Shown here: in pieces, positions 1-8,919 of the stretch | Layout: each line of letters begins with the position of its first letter | Numbering within the stretch: position 1 is the stretch's first letter | Source of the DNA: an uncultured Bacilli bacterium | GTDB taxonomy: Bacteria > Bacillota_I > Bacilli_A > RF39 > UBA660 | Length of the DNA: 64,000 bases | NCBI GenBank assembly: GCA_944373145.1 | Contig: CALWAL010000003.1 | Coordinates: 62,001-126,000, forward strand | Reading direction: 5' to 3' | Notes under the pieces: generated by a model | What the model was told of the DNA's origin: nothing | Seen by the model: the letters and a program-made list of their open reading frames with translations, nothing else | Databases searched by the model: none | Position numbers and translations under genes: made by a program

Positions 1-1866
1 ATTGTTTATGTTAGTAAGAAAAAAATTAAACTAGTAGAAAATAGGTATTATGAAATTATTTTAGGCGCTTCTTTTTTTGAAGTACTAATTGATACTATAG
101 CACACTTGATATGCGCTATAAAAGGAATCGATGCTTTGCAAACTGTTTTTTATGTTCAACTATTTAATTGGCTAAATCGGTTTATGGTTATTTCTTTTAT
201 AATAGTTTTAACATCTTTGTTTTGCTATATTTTATATATAAGCTATGAATCTATTCAAAAAAAGTATCACATTTTAGATTACTGTTTAATTGGATTTAAC
301 GTGTTATCTTTCATTAGTTTACTTTTCTTTGATGTAGAAATATATTCAATAGGTACGGTAACTAATGTTAGAGGTGGTATTATAGATGTTGGTTATGCAA
401 TTATAGCTTTTTTGATTTCTTGTTCAATAGTTGCAACAATATTTAATATCAAGAAGATTGATCGTCGTTACATAACTATTTTCTTAGTTTTGGGAATGAT
501 TGTGGCTTTTTATTTTTTAACATTATATTTTCCAAGTTTAATTATTTATGATTTAATTTTAGCTGTTCTTTGTTATACAATGTATTTTACGATTGAAAAC
601 CCTGATTTGCGTATGATTAATCAACTTAATGAAGCTAAGAATATAGCGGAAAAAGCTAATATGGCTAAAAGTGATTTTTTATCTAGTATGTCTCATGAAA
701 TTCGTACTCCTCTTAATGCCATTGTTGGTTTAAGTGAAGATATTATTAAATATAAGGAACAATTACCCAAAGATGTTGTTGAGGATGCTGAAGATATAGT
801 TAATGCTTCTAATACTTTACTTGAAATTGTTGGTAATATATTAGATATCAATAAAATTGAAAGTTCTAAATTAGAAATTGTAGATATTTTATATCATCCT
901 AAAGAAGTTATTGAAACTGTTATTAAGGTTTTGAGTACTAGAATAGGAGAAAAACCGATTGATTTGTCTGTCAATATTGCTTCAGATATTCCATATGAAT
1001 TATACGGTGATAAAACCCGCATTAAACAAATTGTTAATAATTTATTTACGAATGCTATTAAATATACTGATAAAGGTTATATTAAAATAGATGTTAAATG
1101 TATAAATAAAAATGATAATTGTCTTTTATTTATAAGTGTCGAAGATAGTGGTAAAGGAATTAAAAGCGAAAACATTAGCCGTTTATTTACTAAGTTTGAC
1201 CGTCTTGATATAGATAGCAATTCCACTACTGAAGGAACTGGTTTAGGACTTGCTATTACTAAAAAACTTGTTGAAATGATGCATGGTAAAATTAATGTTG
1301 AAAGTCAATTTGGTAAAGGTTCTATTTTTATGGTTCAAATTCCTCAACGAATTAATAAAATGTTTAATACTACAATTTCTCCACACCCACTTTCAACGGT
1401 CAATAGAAATATAAATTATAGTGGAAAACGTGTTTTGATTGTTGACGATAATAAATTAAATATTAAAGTGGCTAAAAAAATTTTAGAAGAATTTAAATTT
1501 GATATTGAAACAGCTTATAATGGTAAAGAGTGCTTGGATTTGATTTATAGTGGCAACACTTATGATTTAATTCTAATGGATATTATGATGCCAGTTATGA
1601 GCGGAGAAACAGCTTTAAAAGAATTACAAAAAATAGAAGGTTTTAATACTCCAGTTATAGCACTCACAGCGGATGCCTTAGCTGGTGCCAAAGATAGATA
1701 CTTGTCAGCTGGTTTTGCTGACTATATTGCCAAACCGTTTAATCATAACCAAATTAGTCAAAAATTAGATAATTTATTTAAGACAAGTAAATTGGAAGAA
1801 GATTTAGATGACCGATTTAAAGATGTCCCGGTACATGTAATTGTGGATAATATAAACATGAAATAA
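1..1866 (+). CDS. Hybrid sensor histidine kinase, 5' end outside window
   Basis: Membrane sensor kinase with a C-terminal receiver domain. The frame is open from base 1 with no stop, so the true start lies upstream and at least 621 residues are coded here. The first ~190 residues form about five hydrophobic segments (membrane sensor part). Then comes the HisKA H-box [10 protein letters not shown] (phospho-acceptor His codon 694-696), the N-box [11 protein letters not shown], and the G-boxes DSGKGI and GTGLGLAI of an HATPase_c domain. A REC domain follows: VDDN acidic pair, phospho-acceptor Asp in MDIMMP (codon 1579-1581) and the Lys of AKPF. No HPt or output domain follows, so phosphotransfer probably goes to another protein. 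The signal sensed is unknown. It ends in a hairpin shared with the convergent DUF192 gene. Confidence 0.93.
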   Translation: MVYVSKKKIKLVENRYYEIILGASFFEVLIDTIAHLICAIKGIDALQTVFYVQLFNWLNRFMVISFIIVLTSLFCYILYISYESIQKKYHILDYCLIGFNVLSFISLLFFDVEIYSIGTVTNVRGGIIDVGYAIIAFLISCSIVATIFNIKKIDRRYITIFLVLGMIVAFYFLTLYFPSLIIYDLILAVLCYTMYFTIENPDLRMINQLNEAKNIAEKANMAKSDFLSSMSHEIRTPLNAIVGLSEDIIKYKEQLPKDVVEDAEDIVNASNTLLEIVGNILDINKIESSKLEIVDILYHPKEVIETVIKVLSTRIGEKPIDLSVNIASDIPYELYGDKTRIKQIVNNLFTNAIKYTDKGYIKIDVKCINKNDNCLLFISVEDSGKGIKSENISRLFTKFDRLDIDSNSTTEGTGLGLAITKKLVEMMHGKINVESQFGKGSIFMVQIPQRINKMFNTTISPHPLSTVNRNINYSGKRVLIVDDNKLNIKVAKKILEEFKFDIETAYNGKECLDLIYSGNTYDLILMDIMMPVMSGETALKELQKIEGFNTPVIALTADALAGAKDRYLSAGFADYIAKPFNHNQISQKLDNLFKTSKLEEDLDDRFKDVPVHVIVDNINMK

Positions 1867-1894
1867 AAGAAGATGATTTAAATCATCTTCTTTT
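1865..1894. terminator. Bidirectional terminator between kinase and DUF192 gene
   Basis: Perfect 30-base palindrome (15 bp per arm, AAAAGAAGATGATTT and its complement) with A-tracts on the left and T-tracts on the right, placed between two convergent genes. It overlaps the kinase stop codon. Confidence 0.8.
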
Positions 1895-2201
1895 AAAAAA
1901 ATATATAATCGTTGATTTGATATATGTTTTCACCAGCAGGAAACTCAATGGTATAGTATACTCCCTTTTTAGGCCAAATAACTTTCCATGGCTTTATTTC
2001 TTTATATACATATTTAACTTTTTTGTTAATATCTAGCATTATTACATCAATCTTTTGTCTCATAAAAAAAGTGTGAATACTATTGCATCTTGGAAAGCAT
2101 AAAACCGTTGTTATTTCTTTTTTGCCACAATTTCCTTTAAGTCTTTCATTAAAAGTATAACAAACTCGAAGATTAAAATTTTTACTTTTTCCACGAATCA
2201 T
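1893..2201 (-). CDS. DUF192 family protein
   Basis: Small protein of the DUF192 family (102 aa), function unknown. The C-terminal half has the family pattern: an aromatic/Met-rich stretch (HTFFMRQKIDVIMLD), then a Lys/Trp-containing strand, then IEFPAGENI before the last strand. DUF192 genes are often found with Tad pilus loci, which fits its divergent position next to the pilin gene. Two in-frame ATGs exist; I choose the inner one (2201) because GGTGAT sits just in front of it and because the extended -10 element (2217-2225) lies on top of the outer one (2216), which would then precede the transcript start. No signal peptide is clear with this start. Confidence 0.75.
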   Translation of the reverse strand: MIRGKSKNFNLRVCYTFNERLKGNCGKKEITTVLCFPRCNSIHTFFMRQKIDVIMLDINKKVKYVYKEIKPWKVIWPKKGVYYTIEFPAGENIYQINDYIFF

Positions 2202-2216
2202 TATATCACCATTCAT

Positions 2217-2225
2217 ATTATAGCA
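2217..2225 (-). promoter_or_regulatory. Extended -10 promoter of DUF192 gene
   Basis: Minus strand reads TGCTATAAT (TG-N-TATAAT). The start at 2201 lies about 16 bases downstream, so the untranslated leader is only about ten bases and is almost entirely ribosome binding site. Confidence 0.6.
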
Positions 2226-2234
2226 TATTTTAAA

Positions 2235-2263
2235 TTGACAAATAAAGCCATTACATATATACT
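2235..2263 (+). promoter_or_regulatory. Sigma-A promoter of the Tad pilin gene
   Basis: TTGACA (2235-2240), 17-base spacer, TATACT (2258-2263). The expected transcript start near 2270 is right at the GGTGG ribosome binding site of the pilin ATG at 2279, giving a very short leader. Confidence 0.75.
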
Positions 2264-2278
2264 GATATTGGTGGTAAT

Positions 2279-2467
2279 ATGAATAATAGGGGTCAAGCTT
2301 TGATTGAATATTTATTGATTGTTGCTGTAATTAGCCTTTTTCTTATTTTTTTTATTGTGGCTTTTGGTGGTTTTGTAAAAGATTCTTTTACAGAAATGTT
2401 TTGCGAATTAGTTGATAAGGAATATATACCCGGAGAAGAAGAAGGACATGGTAGTTGTAAAGAATAA
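2279..2467 (+). CDS. Flp/Tad-type major pilin
   Basis: Prepilin of 62 residues. It has a short class III leader MNNRG followed by QALIEYLLIV: Gly at -1, Glu at +5, then about 22 hydrophobic residues and a short acidic tail (GEEEGHGSCKE). This is the pattern of Flp pilins processed by a TadV/CpaA-type peptidase at the inner membrane and assembled by the Tad machinery encoded just downstream. It has its own consensus promoter and is followed at once by a terminator hairpin, so it is probably made in excess over the assembly genes, as a structural subunit should be. Two Cys in the mature tail (FCELV and SCKE) might form a disulfide (inference). Confidence 0.85.
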   Translation: MNNRGQALIEYLLIVAVISLFLIFFIVAFGGFVKDSFTEMFCELVDKEYIPGEEEGHGSCKE

Positions 2468-2491
2468 ATGATAATATATTATCATTTTTTT
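2466..2491 (+). terminator. Terminator/attenuator after pilin gene
   Basis: Inverted repeat AAATGATAATA/TATTATCATTT with a T-run, starting inside the pilin stop codon. It would end most pilin transcripts and limit read-through into the assembly genes. Confidence 0.65.
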
Positions 2492-2520
2492 ATTGTTATC
2501 TATCTTTTTCTTTGTTATTT

Positions 2521-2529
2521 TGCTATAAT
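2521..2529 (+). promoter_or_regulatory. Extended -10 promoter for pilus assembly genes
   Basis: TGCTATAAT directly after the pilin terminator and 26 bases before the GTG start of the TadE-like gene. No good -35 is seen. It would allow the assembly genes to be transcribed apart from the pilin. Confidence 0.5.
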
Positions 2530-2554
2530 TGATTATAGTATAGGGTGTGATAAA

Positions 2555-2902
2555 GTGCAGAAAAAAATTAATCAAAATGGTCAAGCATTAGTTGAATTTA
2601 TTGTCATTCTACCCATTTTTCTTTTATTGGTAATGGGAATATTCGATTTTGGTAATATTTTATACCAAAAATATAAATTAGAAAATCATTTAGATTATAT
2701 TGTAGAATTGTATAAGAGTGATGTTGAAGATGATTTAGAAGCGTATTTAGATAATAATGAAATAGAGATGACTACTAGATTAGGCGATAATTACAGCATT
2801 ATTGAATTATCAAAAAAATTGAAAATTATTACCCCTGGTTTAGAATCAATTATTGGGGATCCTTATGTAGTTAAGACTTCAAAGGTGATTTATGATGGCT
2901 AA
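2555..2902 (+). CDS. tadE: TadE-like pseudopilin
   Basis: Minor pilin of the Tad system, 115 residues. The leader ends in NQNG, followed by QALVEFIVILPIF with Glu at +5 and a hydrophobic helix, as in TadE proteins. The rest is a polar, likely extracytoplasmic domain. The open frame extends upstream to 2468, but that part runs through the pilin terminator and promoter; the GTG at 2555 with AGGGTGTGATAA before it is the sensible start. Its end overlaps the next pseudopilin by a few bases, indicating translational coupling. TadE-like pseudopilins are thought to help initiate or anchor the pilus. Confidence 0.8.
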   Translation: MQKKINQNGQALVEFIVILPIFLLLVMGIFDFGNILYQKYKLENHLDYIVELYKSDVEDDLEAYLDNNEIEMTTRLGDNYSIIELSKKLKIITPGLESIIGDPYVVKTSKVIYDG

Positions 2903-3278
2903 AATGAATAGTAATGGGCAGACTTTAGTTTTATTTGTTGTGATTATGCCAATTTTATCTATAATGTTTATCTTTTTATTTCAATTAGGTAGTATTAACC
3001 TTGATAAGAAAAAAGTAACTGATACTATTAAGGAAGCTTTAAATTATGGTGTTAATAATTTAGATAGCGAATTATTAGTCACAAATGTTAAAAATATGAT
3101 TATAAGCAATGATAAAGAAATTTTGGAAGAAAATATAGTTGTTACTATTGAGGATAGTGGTTTAAATATTAAAGTTATAAAAGAGTATGATAAGATGCTT
3201 ATTAATGATAAAATAGTTTTTAACTATACAGGTAAATTAGTTGGTAATAAGTTAGAAGTAATAGAGAATAGGGGTTGA
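2895..3278 (+). CDS. Second TadE/TadF-like pseudopilin
   Basis: 127-residue single-span protein with a pilin-like leader (MNSNG) followed by QTLVLFVVIMPIL. Position +5 is Leu, not the Glu normally needed for pilin assembly. The C-terminal ~90 residues are polar with beta-strand character. Start: two ATGs at 2892 and 2895; AAAGGTGA at 2881-2888 gives a normal 6-base spacing to 2895. It overlaps the preceding tadE-like gene and is followed four bases later by the TadZ-like gene, so it belongs to the same operon. Function by context: minor pilus component; the lack of Glu+5 resembles minor pilins that start or cap the fibre (inference). Confidence 0.7.
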   Translation: MAKMNSNGQTLVLFVVIMPILSIMFIFLFQLGSINLDKKKVTDTIKEALNYGVNNLDSELLVTNVKNMIISNDKEILEENIVVTIEDSGLNIKVIKEYDKMLINDKIVFNYTGKLVGNKLEVIENRG

Positions 3279-3282
3279 TAAT

Positions 3283-4035
3283 ATGAAAAAAGCAAAAATA
3301 TTTACAGTTACTTCTGTTAGCGGAGGAACAGGAAAAACAACAACGTTATTAAATTTAGCAGCTACTTATGCCGTCAACGGGAAAAGAGTCTTAATAATAG
3401 ATATGGATTTAGCATCTGGTGATGTAGCTGCACGATTAAACGTTGATTTTGATAAAGATATCTATCATTGTTATGAAGATATTACAAATCATACTTTCGA
3501 TAAAATAGAAAATTATTTATATTCTTATGTTGAAGGAATTGATGTTTTGCCGGCGCCTAAAGATCCTCGTGATGCTGGAAAAATAGATCCATCATTTTTA
3601 GCATTTTTACTTTCAAAAGTTACTTTAAAATATGATGTTATTTTAGTTGATAGTAATCAGCTATTGACAAAAACTAATTTAGTTATGTTTGACTATAGTG
3701 ATAAGATTTTATATGTTATTAATAATGAGAGTATGAATCTTAAAGGATTAAGGACAATGACCGCTATTTTTGAAGATATGGAGTCTAATAAAATGCGTAT
3801 TGTATTAAATGAAGCTCGTAATCCTCACCGCGGATTGTATTCAATAACAGATATTAAAAATATTACAAAGACAAATATTGATTATATTATTCCTAAATCA
3901 TTTTATATTAAAAATATTGATAAAATGGTTTTAAATGGTGATGTCATTTTACTTAGTGATCGAAGAAGAAAAAAATATAAAGTAGCTAACCGCGTTTTTG
4001 AAAAAATGGCAGTAGCACTTTTGAAGGAGGACTAA
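3283..4035 (+). CDS. tadZ: TadZ/CpaE-like ParA-family ATPase
   Basis: 250-residue cytoplasmic P-loop ATPase of the MinD/ParA type, which in Tad systems positions the pilus machine at the pole or membrane. P-loop SGGTGKTTT at residues 13-21: the position of the deviant-Walker signature Lys is Ser. A Walker B-like LIIDMDLASGD follows at ~40 and VILVDSN at ~121. There is no N-terminal receiver-like domain, unlike many CpaE proteins. RBS AGGGG is 8 bases before ATG. It ends one base before the CpaF gene, whose RBS AGGAGG lies in its last codons. The pair TadZ-CpaF is typical of Tad loci. Confidence 0.85.
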   Translation: MKKAKIFTVTSVSGGTGKTTTLLNLAATYAVNGKRVLIIDMDLASGDVAARLNVDFDKDIYHCYEDITNHTFDKIENYLYSYVEGIDVLPAPKDPRDAGKIDPSFLAFLLSKVTLKYDVILVDSNQLLTKTNLVMFDYSDKILYVINNESMNLKGLRTMTAIFEDMESNKMRIVLNEARNPHRGLYSITDIKNITKTNIDYIIPKSFYIKNIDKMVLNGDVILLSDRRRKKYKVANRVFEKMAVALLKED

Positions 4036-4036
4036 A

Positions 4037-5356
4037 ATGGCAAAACGTTTTGTAGAAGAATTTGATGTGGAGTTAAAGGCTGATGAAAAAGTCAGTATCA
4101 GTGATTATGAAGCTTTTGAAAATAAAGAATTATTAGATAGCTTGCGCAATAAAATTATTCAGGGGTTAATTGATCGAAATTTGGAAGAATTATCAATTTT
4201 TGATATTCGTGAAGAAGTAGATTTAGCTGTTGAAGGATATGATATTTCTATTATTGAACGTAGCTTTTTATACAATTTGATTGAAAACGAAGTAAATGGT
4301 TATGGTCCTCTTACAGAGTTGTTAAATGATAAAAATGTAACAGAAATCATGGTAAATGGTAAAGATGAAGTATATGTAGAAATCGATGGTAAAATTGTTC
4401 GTGATCATACAGTATCATTTATTAATGAAGAACATATTATTAGGACTATTCAGCGATTAATTCAGCCATTGGGGCGTACTATTGATACAGCGAAGCCGAT
4501 GGTTGATGCACGTTTAGCTGATGGTTCTCGATTGAATGCGGTATTAGAACCACTATCTTTGAATGGACCTGTTTTAACAATCCGAAAATTTAAAAAAGAT
4601 TTAATTAATATAGAAGATTTTTTACGAAATGGGGCTTTAACTCCTTACATGGCTCGATTTTTAGAAGCTTGTGTTAAAGCTAAGTTGAATATGATTATTT
4701 GTGGTGGAACTGGTTCTGGAAAAACGACTCTCCTAAATATTTTATCTTCGTTTATTGATTCAGATGAACGTATTATTACAATTGAGGATGCTGCAGAATT
4801 AGATTTAAAGCAAGATCATGTTATTTCTTTGGAGACACGTAATGCTAATTATGAAGGTGAAGGTGAGATTACCATTCGCGACTTAGTTATTAATTCATTA
4901 CGTATGCGTCCTGACCGTATTGTGGTTGGTGAAGTTCGTGGAAAAGAAGCTTTTGATATGTTACAAGCGATGAATACGGGACACGATGGATCAATGACTA
5001 CAATGCATGCTAATGGGTGCCCTGATGCTTTGAATCGTTTAGAAACAATGATTTTAATGTCAGGAATTGAAATTCCAGTTAAAGCTTTAAGAGAATATAT
5101 AAAAGATGCAATTAATATAGTTATTAATATTGAACGTTTAGGTGATGGAAAACGTCGAATCACCTCTATTTGTGAAGTGGTAGGAATTGATAATAATGAA
5201 ATTACTTTAAACGAGATATTCGCATTTGAGAAAAAAGGATTGAATGAAAATGGGGATGTAATGGGAGAATTTATTTTAAGACCAACTGTACCAAAAATTT
5301 ATAATCGAATGAAAACGACTGGTATTGCTGATTTAAAAGATATGTTTGGAGAATGA
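4037..5356 (+). CDS. cpaF: Tad/type IV pilus secretion ATPase CpaF (TadA)
   Basis: Hexameric secretion ATPase (439 aa) of the VirB11/PilT superfamily that powers Flp pilus assembly from the cytoplasmic face. N-terminal domain ~1-150 with GYGPLTELL and EIMVNGKDEVYVE; Walker A GGTGSGKTTLL at 223-233; Asp box around IITIEDAAELDL; Walker B MRPDRIVVGEVRGKEA; His box MTTMHANG. All catalytic motifs are intact and the length is normal for the family. RBS AAGGAGG precedes the ATG. In operon with TadZ (1-base gap) and the TadB-like gene (13-base gap). The stop is TGA, evidence that this organism does not read TGA as Trp. Confidence 0.95.
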   Translation: MAKRFVEEFDVELKADEKVSISDYEAFENKELLDSLRNKIIQGLIDRNLEELSIFDIREEVDLAVEGYDISIIERSFLYNLIENEVNGYGPLTELLNDKNVTEIMVNGKDEVYVEIDGKIVRDHTVSFINEEHIIRTIQRLIQPLGRTIDTAKPMVDARLADGSRLNAVLEPLSLNGPVLTIRKFKKDLINIEDFLRNGALTPYMARFLEACVKAKLNMIICGGTGSGKTTLLNILSSFIDSDERIITIEDAAELDLKQDHVISLETRNANYEGEGEITIRDLVINSLRMRPDRIVVGEVRGKEAFDMLQAMNTGHDGSMTTMHANGCPDALNRLETMILMSGIEIPVKALREYIKDAINIVINIERLGDGKRRITSICEVVGIDNNEITLNEIFAFEKKGLNENGDVMGEFILRPTVPKIYNRMKTTGIADLKDMFGE

Positions 5357-5369
5357 GAGGGGATAGTTA

Positions 5370-6881
5370 ATGAATTTTATTGATGGTTATTATATAAATT
5401 TAGCTAGTCATGAAGAATTTACTAAAGATGATATTATTATTGACTATCAGCCTGAAGAAAGTACTATAAAATTCACATATACTATTATAAAAGATGGAAA
5501 AAGAAGTGAACCTTTTTCTATTGAAGGGAATAATTTAGTTCGTATTGTCCTTAAAGAAACTGGACAATATAAAATTGAGTTTACAAATTATTACTCTGTT
5601 GATGGCTTGGATTATAAAACAATTATGACCGGATCTTATAATATTGATAAAAAAGCGCCGATTGTTGAATTTACAGAAGATGAAGTAGAGCTTCGTTTAG
5701 GTGAAGATATTGATTTAACCGATTATGTTGTTGCTCGTGATAATGTTGATGGTGATATTTCACATTTAGTTGAAATTGATACAAATAATGCTGACTTTAA
5801 GGAAATTGGTAAGCATAGTATCACTTATAGGGTTACCGATTCTGCCGATAATACAACTTATAATACATTGATAGTTAACGTTGTGCCATATAACAAAACC
5901 CAAGCTATTTTGACTCAAGTAACCGTGATAGGTATTATTGCAATTGTTTTATTAGTGATTTTAAGTTATTACCGTAGTATTGTATTGGAAAAACGTATTA
6001 GTCGATTTTCCATAAGCCCTAAATTTAAAAAAAGTACAATCTTCGAAAGATTTATTAAAGTTATTACAGGGATGATTGAACCATTTGCTGATTGGTTATC
6101 TAAGTCAGCATTATTAGAACGCTATGCTAACAGATATGAACGTTATCAAGTAGCTTTTCATGAAAAAAGTTCGATGATGATTGTAGCTAAAAAAATTCTA
6201 TCTAGCATTATTTTCTTTGCTTTATCATTGTTGGTTGTTACTTTAAAATTAGAGGTAATGAATTTTGTTGAAATGATTTTAGCCCTTTTAATTGGATTTT
6301 ATCTTATCGACTTTATTTACTTATTTAAATATCAATTTTATCGTAAGAATGTTGAAAATGATTTATTACAGGCAATTATTGTTATGAAAAATGCTTTTAA
6401 ATCGGGTAATAGCCTAATTCAATCAATTGAAATTGTTTCAGAAGAGATTGATTCGGATATTGCCTTAGAATTTAGACGAATGAAATTAGAGTTATCGATG
6501 GGATTAACTTTAAATGAAGTTTTTGAAAGATTTGCTAAAAGAGTGAATATTAGTGAAGTGTCATATTTAGTTTCTTCATTAGTTATTTTGAATCGTACAG
6601 GCGGAAATATCATTAAAGTTTTCTCATCAATTGAAAAAACTTTAATGAATAAGAAAAAAATAAGATTAGAATTACAGGCTCTAACAGCAAGTTCTAGAAT
6701 CGTAATGTATATATTAACTTTTTTACCAATAGTTTTTATTAGCCTTGTAGCTTTAATTAGCCCTTCTTACTTTAAACCATTTTTTGATAGTGCTTTGGGG
6801 ATTTTGTTATTAATTTTGGCACTTGCTATATATTTATTATATATATGCATTGTAAAGAAAATCATGAAAGTGAAGGTGTAA
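5370..6881 (+). CDS. tadB: TadB-like platform protein fused to N-terminal Ig-like domain
   Basis: 503-residue inner-membrane platform protein of the pilus. The C-terminal half is a T2SF domain (~330-440, with KSGNSLIQSIEIV and NRTGGNIIKVFSS) between hydrophobic pairs at ~270-320 and ~445-495. Unusually, the first ~175 residues are a polar beta-rich region whose second half (93-172) matches DUF5011-type bacterial Ig-like domains (DKKAPIVEF, DYVVARDNVDGDIS, GKHSITYRVTDSADN). A single span at ~183-203 connects the two parts. An in-frame TAG sits two codons before the ATG, so no signal peptide is missed. If the Ig-like part is outside the cell, the N-tail must be translocated by the following span. 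RBS GAGGGGAT. Confidence 0.85.
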   Translation: MNFIDGYYINLASHEEFTKDDIIIDYQPEESTIKFTYTIIKDGKRSEPFSIEGNNLVRIVLKETGQYKIEFTNYYSVDGLDYKTIMTGSYNIDKKAPIVEFTEDEVELRLGEDIDLTDYVVARDNVDGDISHLVEIDTNNADFKEIGKHSITYRVTDSADNTTYNTLIVNVVPYNKTQAILTQVTVIGIIAIVLLVILSYYRSIVLEKRISRFSISPKFKKSTIFERFIKVITGMIEPFADWLSKSALLERYANRYERYQVAFHEKSSMMIVAKKILSSIIFFALSLLVVTLKLEVMNFVEMILALLIGFYLIDFIYLFKYQFYRKNVENDLLQAIIVMKNAFKSGNSLIQSIEIVSEEIDSDIALEFRRMKLELSMGLTLNEVFERFAKRVNISEVSYLVSSLVILNRTGGNIIKVFSSIEKTLMNKKKIRLELQALTASSRIVMYILTFLPIVFISLVALISPSYFKPFFDSALGILLLILALAIYLLYICIVKKIMKVKV

Positions 6882-6882
6882 T

Positions 6883-7554
6883 ATGAAGAAAGTGTCAGCT
6901 GTTGAAAAAATTCAAAAGCAACTTGATTTATTAGGTACCAACAGGCATTTTAATGCTTATAAATTTTTGAGTTTTGCGTTAATTACATCTTTGATTTTAA
7001 TATGTTGTTTATATTATTTTACAAATATTCACTACTTATTGGTGCCAGTTATTGCTTTCGTATATTATTATTTGTTATACTATATACTGATATTGAAGGC
7101 TACTGATAAGAGAGCTAAAAAGTTAGAAACTGAAGCATTAGAATTTTTTGAAATATATACTTTGGCACTTGAATCAGGTCGTAATTTAGAGACAGCTTTA
7201 ATGATTACTGTTGAAAATACCAATTCTGATTTGAGTAATGAATTTAATATTGCCTTAAAAGAGATGAAATATGGAAAAAGTTTTGTAGAAGCTTTGAAAA
7301 GTATGAAAAAGCGTATCCCTTCTGAAACAGTTAATAATGTTATTTTAAGTATGATTGAAGCGAATACATATGGTGGTAGTATATTAGAGAATATGTATAA
7401 TCAAATTGAATTTTTAAGAGAGAAAAAATTCTTATCTGTACGGGAAGCTATCAATAAGATTCCTAATAAGATAAGCATTATTTCGGTATTGTTAATGGTA
7501 CCTTTAATGATTATTATTATTTTAGGGCCGTTATTAATACAATATATAAGTTAG
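6883..7554 (+). CDS. tadC: TadC-like pilus platform protein
   Basis: 223-residue membrane protein with a T2SF domain, partner of the TadB-like protein in the pilus platform. Two membrane segments near residues 25-70, a cytoplasmic helical T2SF region (~85-180: FFEIYTLALESGRNLETAL, and SMIEANTYGGSILENM), and a last span at ~195-215. Starts one base after the TadB-like stop, with GGTG before ATG. It is the last Tad gene here: no prepilin peptidase (CpaA/TadV), outer-membrane secretin or RcpC is present. Lack of a secretin fits a single-membrane cell; the peptidase must be encoded elsewhere. Confidence 0.85.
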   Translation: MKKVSAVEKIQKQLDLLGTNRHFNAYKFLSFALITSLILICCLYYFTNIHYLLVPVIAFVYYYLLYYILILKATDKRAKKLETEALEFFEIYTLALESGRNLETALMITVENTNSDLSNEFNIALKEMKYGKSFVEALKSMKKRIPSETVNNVILSMIEANTYGGSILENMYNQIEFLREKKFLSVREAINKIPNKISIISVLLMVPLMIIIILGPLLIQYIS

Positions 7555-7564
7555 GAGAGTTCTG

Positions 7565-8884
7565 ATGAAATATTATTTAATAGGAATAAAAGGGGCAGGG
7601 ATGAGTGCTTTAGCACTTATGCTTGATGATTTAGGATATGATGTAGTAGGATATGATGATGCTAGTGAGCATCGTTTTACTGAAGATCGTTTAAGAGAGC
7701 GTGGTATTCCTATTTATAGTGGACCTAATGATGAATTAGATAAAGACACAATTGTGGTTAGATCGCCGGCAATTCGTGACGATCATAGTGAGATGCAAAA
7801 AGTATTTGCAATGGATTTACGTCATTATCTATACCATGAGATGTTAGGACGTTTATCTAAAAAGTTTGAAACAATCTGTGTAGCTGGTTGTCATGGTAAA
7901 ACTACCACAACCGCTATGTTAGCCCATATTATGCAGAACATGGGAGGGTGTAATTATATTATAGGTGATGGTCGAGGTCATGCTACTAATGGCGCTAAAA
8001 GATTAATTTTAGAATCATGTGAATATCGTCGCCATTTCCTTCATTATGACCCAGAATATGTAATCATTACTAATATTGAATTAGATCATACGGATTATTT
8101 TAAAAATATTGATGATATGATTGATGCATATCAAGAGTTTGCTAATAAAGCAGATAAAATGGCTATCATTTGTGGTGATGATCCATATACACATGTTTTA
8201 GAAGTTAGTAAACCAGTATATTATTACGGTATTGGTGAAGATAATGATATTCAAGCTCGTAATATTGAGTATCGCAATGACGGAACTAGTTTTGATGTTT
8301 TTATTGAAGATGAATATGTTGGACATTTTGATTTACCTTTATTTGGTAAACATATGCTTTTAAATGCTTTAGCTGCGATTGCTGTATGTCATTACGAACG
8401 TTTAGATGCTAGAGAAGTATCTAAATTATTAAAAGAATTTAAAGGGGCTGAACGCAGATTTAAAGAAACTTTCATTGGAAATAATGTTTTAATTGATGAT
8501 TATGCACATCATCCAACAGAAGTTAAGGTAACAATTAAAGCAGCTCGGCAAAAGTATCCTGATAAACAGATCATTGCGGTGTTTAAAGCCCACACTTTTT
8601 CTAGAGTTAAAGAATTTGCTAATGAATTTGCTAATGCTTTAAATCTTGCTGATAAAGCTTTTGTAATGGATATTAATTATGACCGTGAATTACCAGAGGA
8701 ATACCCGGGTATCGATGCCTACACTATTATTGATAAATTAAATAATGGTGAATACATTGAACAAGGAATGGAAGACAAACTTTTGCCTTATGATAATGCA
8801 GCTATTCTATTTATGAGTAGTAAAGAGATTTATTTATTAGAAGAAAATTATATCAAATTGAAAGAAGAAAGCTTGAAAAAATAG
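7565..8884 (+). CDS. murC: UDP-N-acetylmuramate--L-alanine ligase
   Basis: Adds L-Ala to UDP-MurNAc using ATP, the first peptide step of peptidoglycan synthesis, in the cytoplasm. 439 residues, normal for MurC. Dinucleotide-like N-terminal loop GIKGAGMSALA; ATP loop GCHGKTTTT at 108-116 (Cys where Thr is usual); NIELDHTDYF in the central domain; DDYAHHPTEV and FKAHTFSR in the C-terminal domain are MurC signatures. RBS AGGAGAG. It starts only 10 bases after tadC with no promoter or terminator between, so it seems to be co-transcribed with the Tad locus. Its product feeds MurD2 (45268), found elsewhere in this window. Confidence 0.93.
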   Translation: MKYYLIGIKGAGMSALALMLDDLGYDVVGYDDASEHRFTEDRLRERGIPIYSGPNDELDKDTIVVRSPAIRDDHSEMQKVFAMDLRHYLYHEMLGRLSKKFETICVAGCHGKTTTTAMLAHIMQNMGGCNYIIGDGRGHATNGAKRLILESCEYRRHFLHYDPEYVIITNIELDHTDYFKNIDDMIDAYQEFANKADKMAIICGDDPYTHVLEVSKPVYYYGIGEDNDIQARNIEYRNDGTSFDVFIEDEYVGHFDLPLFGKHMLLNALAAIAVCHYERLDAREVSKLLKEFKGAERRFKETFIGNNVLIDDYAHHPTEVKVTIKAARQKYPDKQIIAVFKAHTFSRVKEFANEFANALNLADKAFVMDINYDRELPEEYPGIDAYTIIDKLNNGEYIEQGMEDKLLPYDNAAILFMSSKEIYLLEENYIKLKEESLKK

Positions 8885-8902
8885 CTTTCTCCTATTTTTT
8901 TG
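8866..8902 (+). terminator. Terminator of tad-murC operon
   Basis: Stem AGAAAGCT (8866-8873) with AGCTTTCT (8883-8890), followed by a T-rich run. It overlaps the end of murC. Confidence 0.75.
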
Positions 8903-8919
8903 CCTAAGGAAGGTGTATT

